From assembly GCA_009691785.1 (NCBI GenBank), contig SIAM01000018.1:1-43108 (forward strand): 43,108 nucleotides of DNA, in the 5' to 3' direction. The DNA is from Phycisphaerales bacterium (lineage in GTDB: Bacteria; Planctomycetota; Phycisphaerae; Phycisphaerales; SM1A02). How positions within the stretch are numbered: position 1 is the stretch's first letter; each line of letters begins with the position of its first letter. The position numbers and the translations under genes are program-made. Under the pieces are notes generated by a model, which was not told the DNA's origin, did no database searches, and worked only from the letters and a program-made list of their open reading frames with translations. Shown one piece after another: positions 41,743 to 43,108 of this stretch.

Positions 41743-43103
41743 CGCGATGATCCTTTGCCTTTGGATGAGGTGGATTTTTTAGAAGCCTTGATTTGTGCCG
41801 GCGAAGTAACTCCGCCACCAGATGCTCCGCCCATGTTGGCTGGCGCCGCCCACTTGCCGCCCCATTGCTGGTGTAGATTCTCGACAAATTTTTGCCACTC
41901 TTCGCGTGAACGAGAAATTGGAAATGGAACCGGTCGCACGGCGGTATTGCTGCTCCACACAATGTCAAACTGTCCATCTTGACGAATGCGGCCAATTGAA
42001 ACTGGCAGCCACGTGTGTTGCGTTTCAGAATCAACGGCAATAATTCCTTCGGCGGCGTTGAGGCTTTGATGGCGAAGCGCGTATCGAACTTGGCGAACCT
42101 CGGTGCGGCCAGCTTCACGCACGGCCTGCGCCCACAACAAAACGCTGCTGTATGCGGCGTTCATCACATCCGAAAATGTTCGATCTTTTCCGAAGCGCGC
42201 CTTGAACTCGTTCACAAGCGCGGTGTTTTGCGGGCTCTCAATGCTTTGAAAATAATTCCACGCGGCGTAGTTGCCGGCAAAGGCGTCGCGCTGAACGGTG
42301 CTCAGTTCGTTTTCACCAAGCGCAAATGTAAGCACGGGCGTTTGCTCTGGACGAATTCCAGCTGCGTGCAACTTTTGCGCAAACGCAATCGCCGAGTCAC
42401 CCACAACGGTACTCAGCACAACATCGGGTTTAGCGGCAACAATTGCTTGCACTGCGGCGGCCACATCGGTGCTGCCAAATGGAATGTAAAACTCGCCCAC
42501 CAATTCATCACCCATGCCCACCAATTGATCGGCAATGATCGCGTTCACGCAGTGCGGCCAGATGTAGTCGGAGCCAATTAAAAAGTAGCGGCGCGCGGAA
42601 AGTTTGGAGTGGCACCAACTCACGGCGGGCGTAATTTGTTGATTGGGCGCGGCGCCAACATAAATAATGTTGGGCGATTGTTCCAAGCCCTCATAGGCCA
42701 TTGGATAAACAAGCAAATGGTCGTTGCTTTCAAACACGGGCAGCACGCTCTTGCGACTGGCACTGGTCCAGCAACCAAAGACCACGCACACTTTGTCATC
42801 GCGGACCAACTTCTCGGCTTGTTTGGCAAATGTCGCGGGGTCGGACGCGCCGTCGGCAATGACCCACTCAACCGGTCTTCCAAGCAAACCGCCCGCGGCG
42901 TTGATTTGTTCAAGCGCAAGAACCTCGGCGTCAATCATTGACTTTTCGCTGATCGCCATTGGTCCAGTTTGCGAGTGCAGAATTCCAACCACAATTGGCG
43001 AGCGATCCACAAGCACGCGGTCAATGGTGAACCAACAAAGCGCGCCAAGCGCGATGAAAATAATCCAGGCAAGGGCGCCACGACTGCGACGCGCGGCAAA
43101 CAT
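41739..43103 (-). CDS. Membrane-anchored amide/urea-type substrate-binding protein (Peripla_BP_5, UrtA/AmiC-like)
   Basis: 454 residues. Instead of a cleavable signal it has a basic start and one membrane helix (LAWIIFIALGALCWF) with no clear cleavage site. The mature fold begins PIVVGILHSQTGPMAISEKS, then LEQINAAGGLLGRPVEWVIA, VVFGCWTSASRKSVLPVFE and GSDYIWPHCVNAI, the pattern of binding proteins for urea, short amides and branched amino acids. The C terminus is a Lys/Ser/Gly tail (KKSTSSKGKGSS). The next gene, a chemoreceptor, starts inside its last codons, so it probably feeds ligand information to that receptor rather than to an ABC transporter, none of which is present. An upstream gene outside the window may belong to the operon. 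Confidence 0.88.
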   Translation of the reverse strand: MFAARRSRGALAWIIFIALGALCWFTIDRVLVDRSPIVVGILHSQTGPMAISEKSMIDAEVLALEQINAAGGLLGRPVEWVIADGASDPATFAKQAEKLVRDDKVCVVFGCWTSASRKSVLPVFESNDHLLVYPMAYEGLEQSPNIIYVGAAPNQQITPAVSWCHSKLSARRYFLIGSDYIWPHCVNAIIADQLVGMGDELVGEFYIPFGSTDVAAAVQAIVAAKPDVVLSTVVGDSAIAFAQKLHAAGIRPEQTPVLTFALGENELSTVQRDAFAGNYAAWNYFQSIESPQNTALVNEFKARFGKDRTFSDVMNAAYSSVLLWAQAVREAGRTEVRQVRYALRHQSLNAAEGIIAVDSETQHTWLPVSIGRIRQDGQFDIVWSSNTAVRPVPFPISRSREEWQKFVENLHQQWGGKWAAPANMGGASGGGVTSPAQIKASKKSTSSKGKGSSR

Positions 43104-43108
43104 AAAAA

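Overview
The window looks like a chromosomal segment of a Gram-negative planctomycete-type bacterium, most likely of the Phycisphaerae. The pointers are a secreted protein with a VPAPGA-hydrophobic-GRRRR carboxy terminus (a PEP-CTERM-like sorting tail common in that class), a thrombospondin-3/dockerin-like EF-hand segment, many lipoproteins and outer-membrane parts, and a strong GCG/CGC-rich codon habit with frequent TTG and CTT leucine codons. No rRNA, tRNA, insertion sequence, prophage or CRISPR array was seen. Taxonomy is inferred from protein features only.

Layout. 1-3275: the end of a secretin gene and a TPR lipoprotein overlapping it by one base. 3276-12202: an accessory stretch where intact small genes (sarcosine-oxidase-like flavoenzyme, small membrane protein, SnoaL-like protein, PEP-CTERM protein) alternate with interrupted ones (histidine phosphatase, patatin, cytochrome c peroxidase-like chimera, metallopeptidase-like protein) and with a duplicated gene fragment. 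12394-18200: a STAS plus aminoglycoside-phosphotransferase-like kinase fusion facing a 1522-residue single-module synthetase of the epsilon-poly-lysine synthetase (Pls) type. 18524-21715: secreted beta-carbonic anhydrase, internally shortened porin, DoxX protein and homoserine kinase. 21845-37857: an efflux region with two FUSC / YtcA / HlyD-type modules, one TolC-like channel, an arginase-family enzyme, and an RND adaptor-pump pair. 37953-39592: a class IV aminotransferase and a sulfotransferase, each broken by a stop codon where tryptophan is expected. 39628-43103: a WspA-like chemoreceptor translationally coupled to a membrane-anchored substrate-binding protein.

How the parts may work together. 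The only outer-membrane channel (27181-28983) could serve both FUSC modules, which resemble E. coli ytcA-mdtNOP, and the RND pump. The RND operon and one FUSC operon are divergent across only 49 bp, which carry a 7-bp inverted repeat that could be a shared operator. The binding protein and chemoreceptor probably form one sensory unit.

Two features run through the whole window. First, short tandem repeats (9 to 61 bp) are abundant; those inside genes are multiples of three and insert low-complexity peptide, while most of those between genes are not. Second, six genes are broken by stops or frameshifts, and several also carry a changed key residue (heme CxxCH, HExxH, PLP lysine). That argues for real decay in at least some, although assembly error cannot be excluded from sequence alone. 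The strongest candidates for new biology are the Pls-like synthetase with its repeat linkers, the STAS-kinase fusion beside it, and the binding-protein/WspA-like receptor pair.
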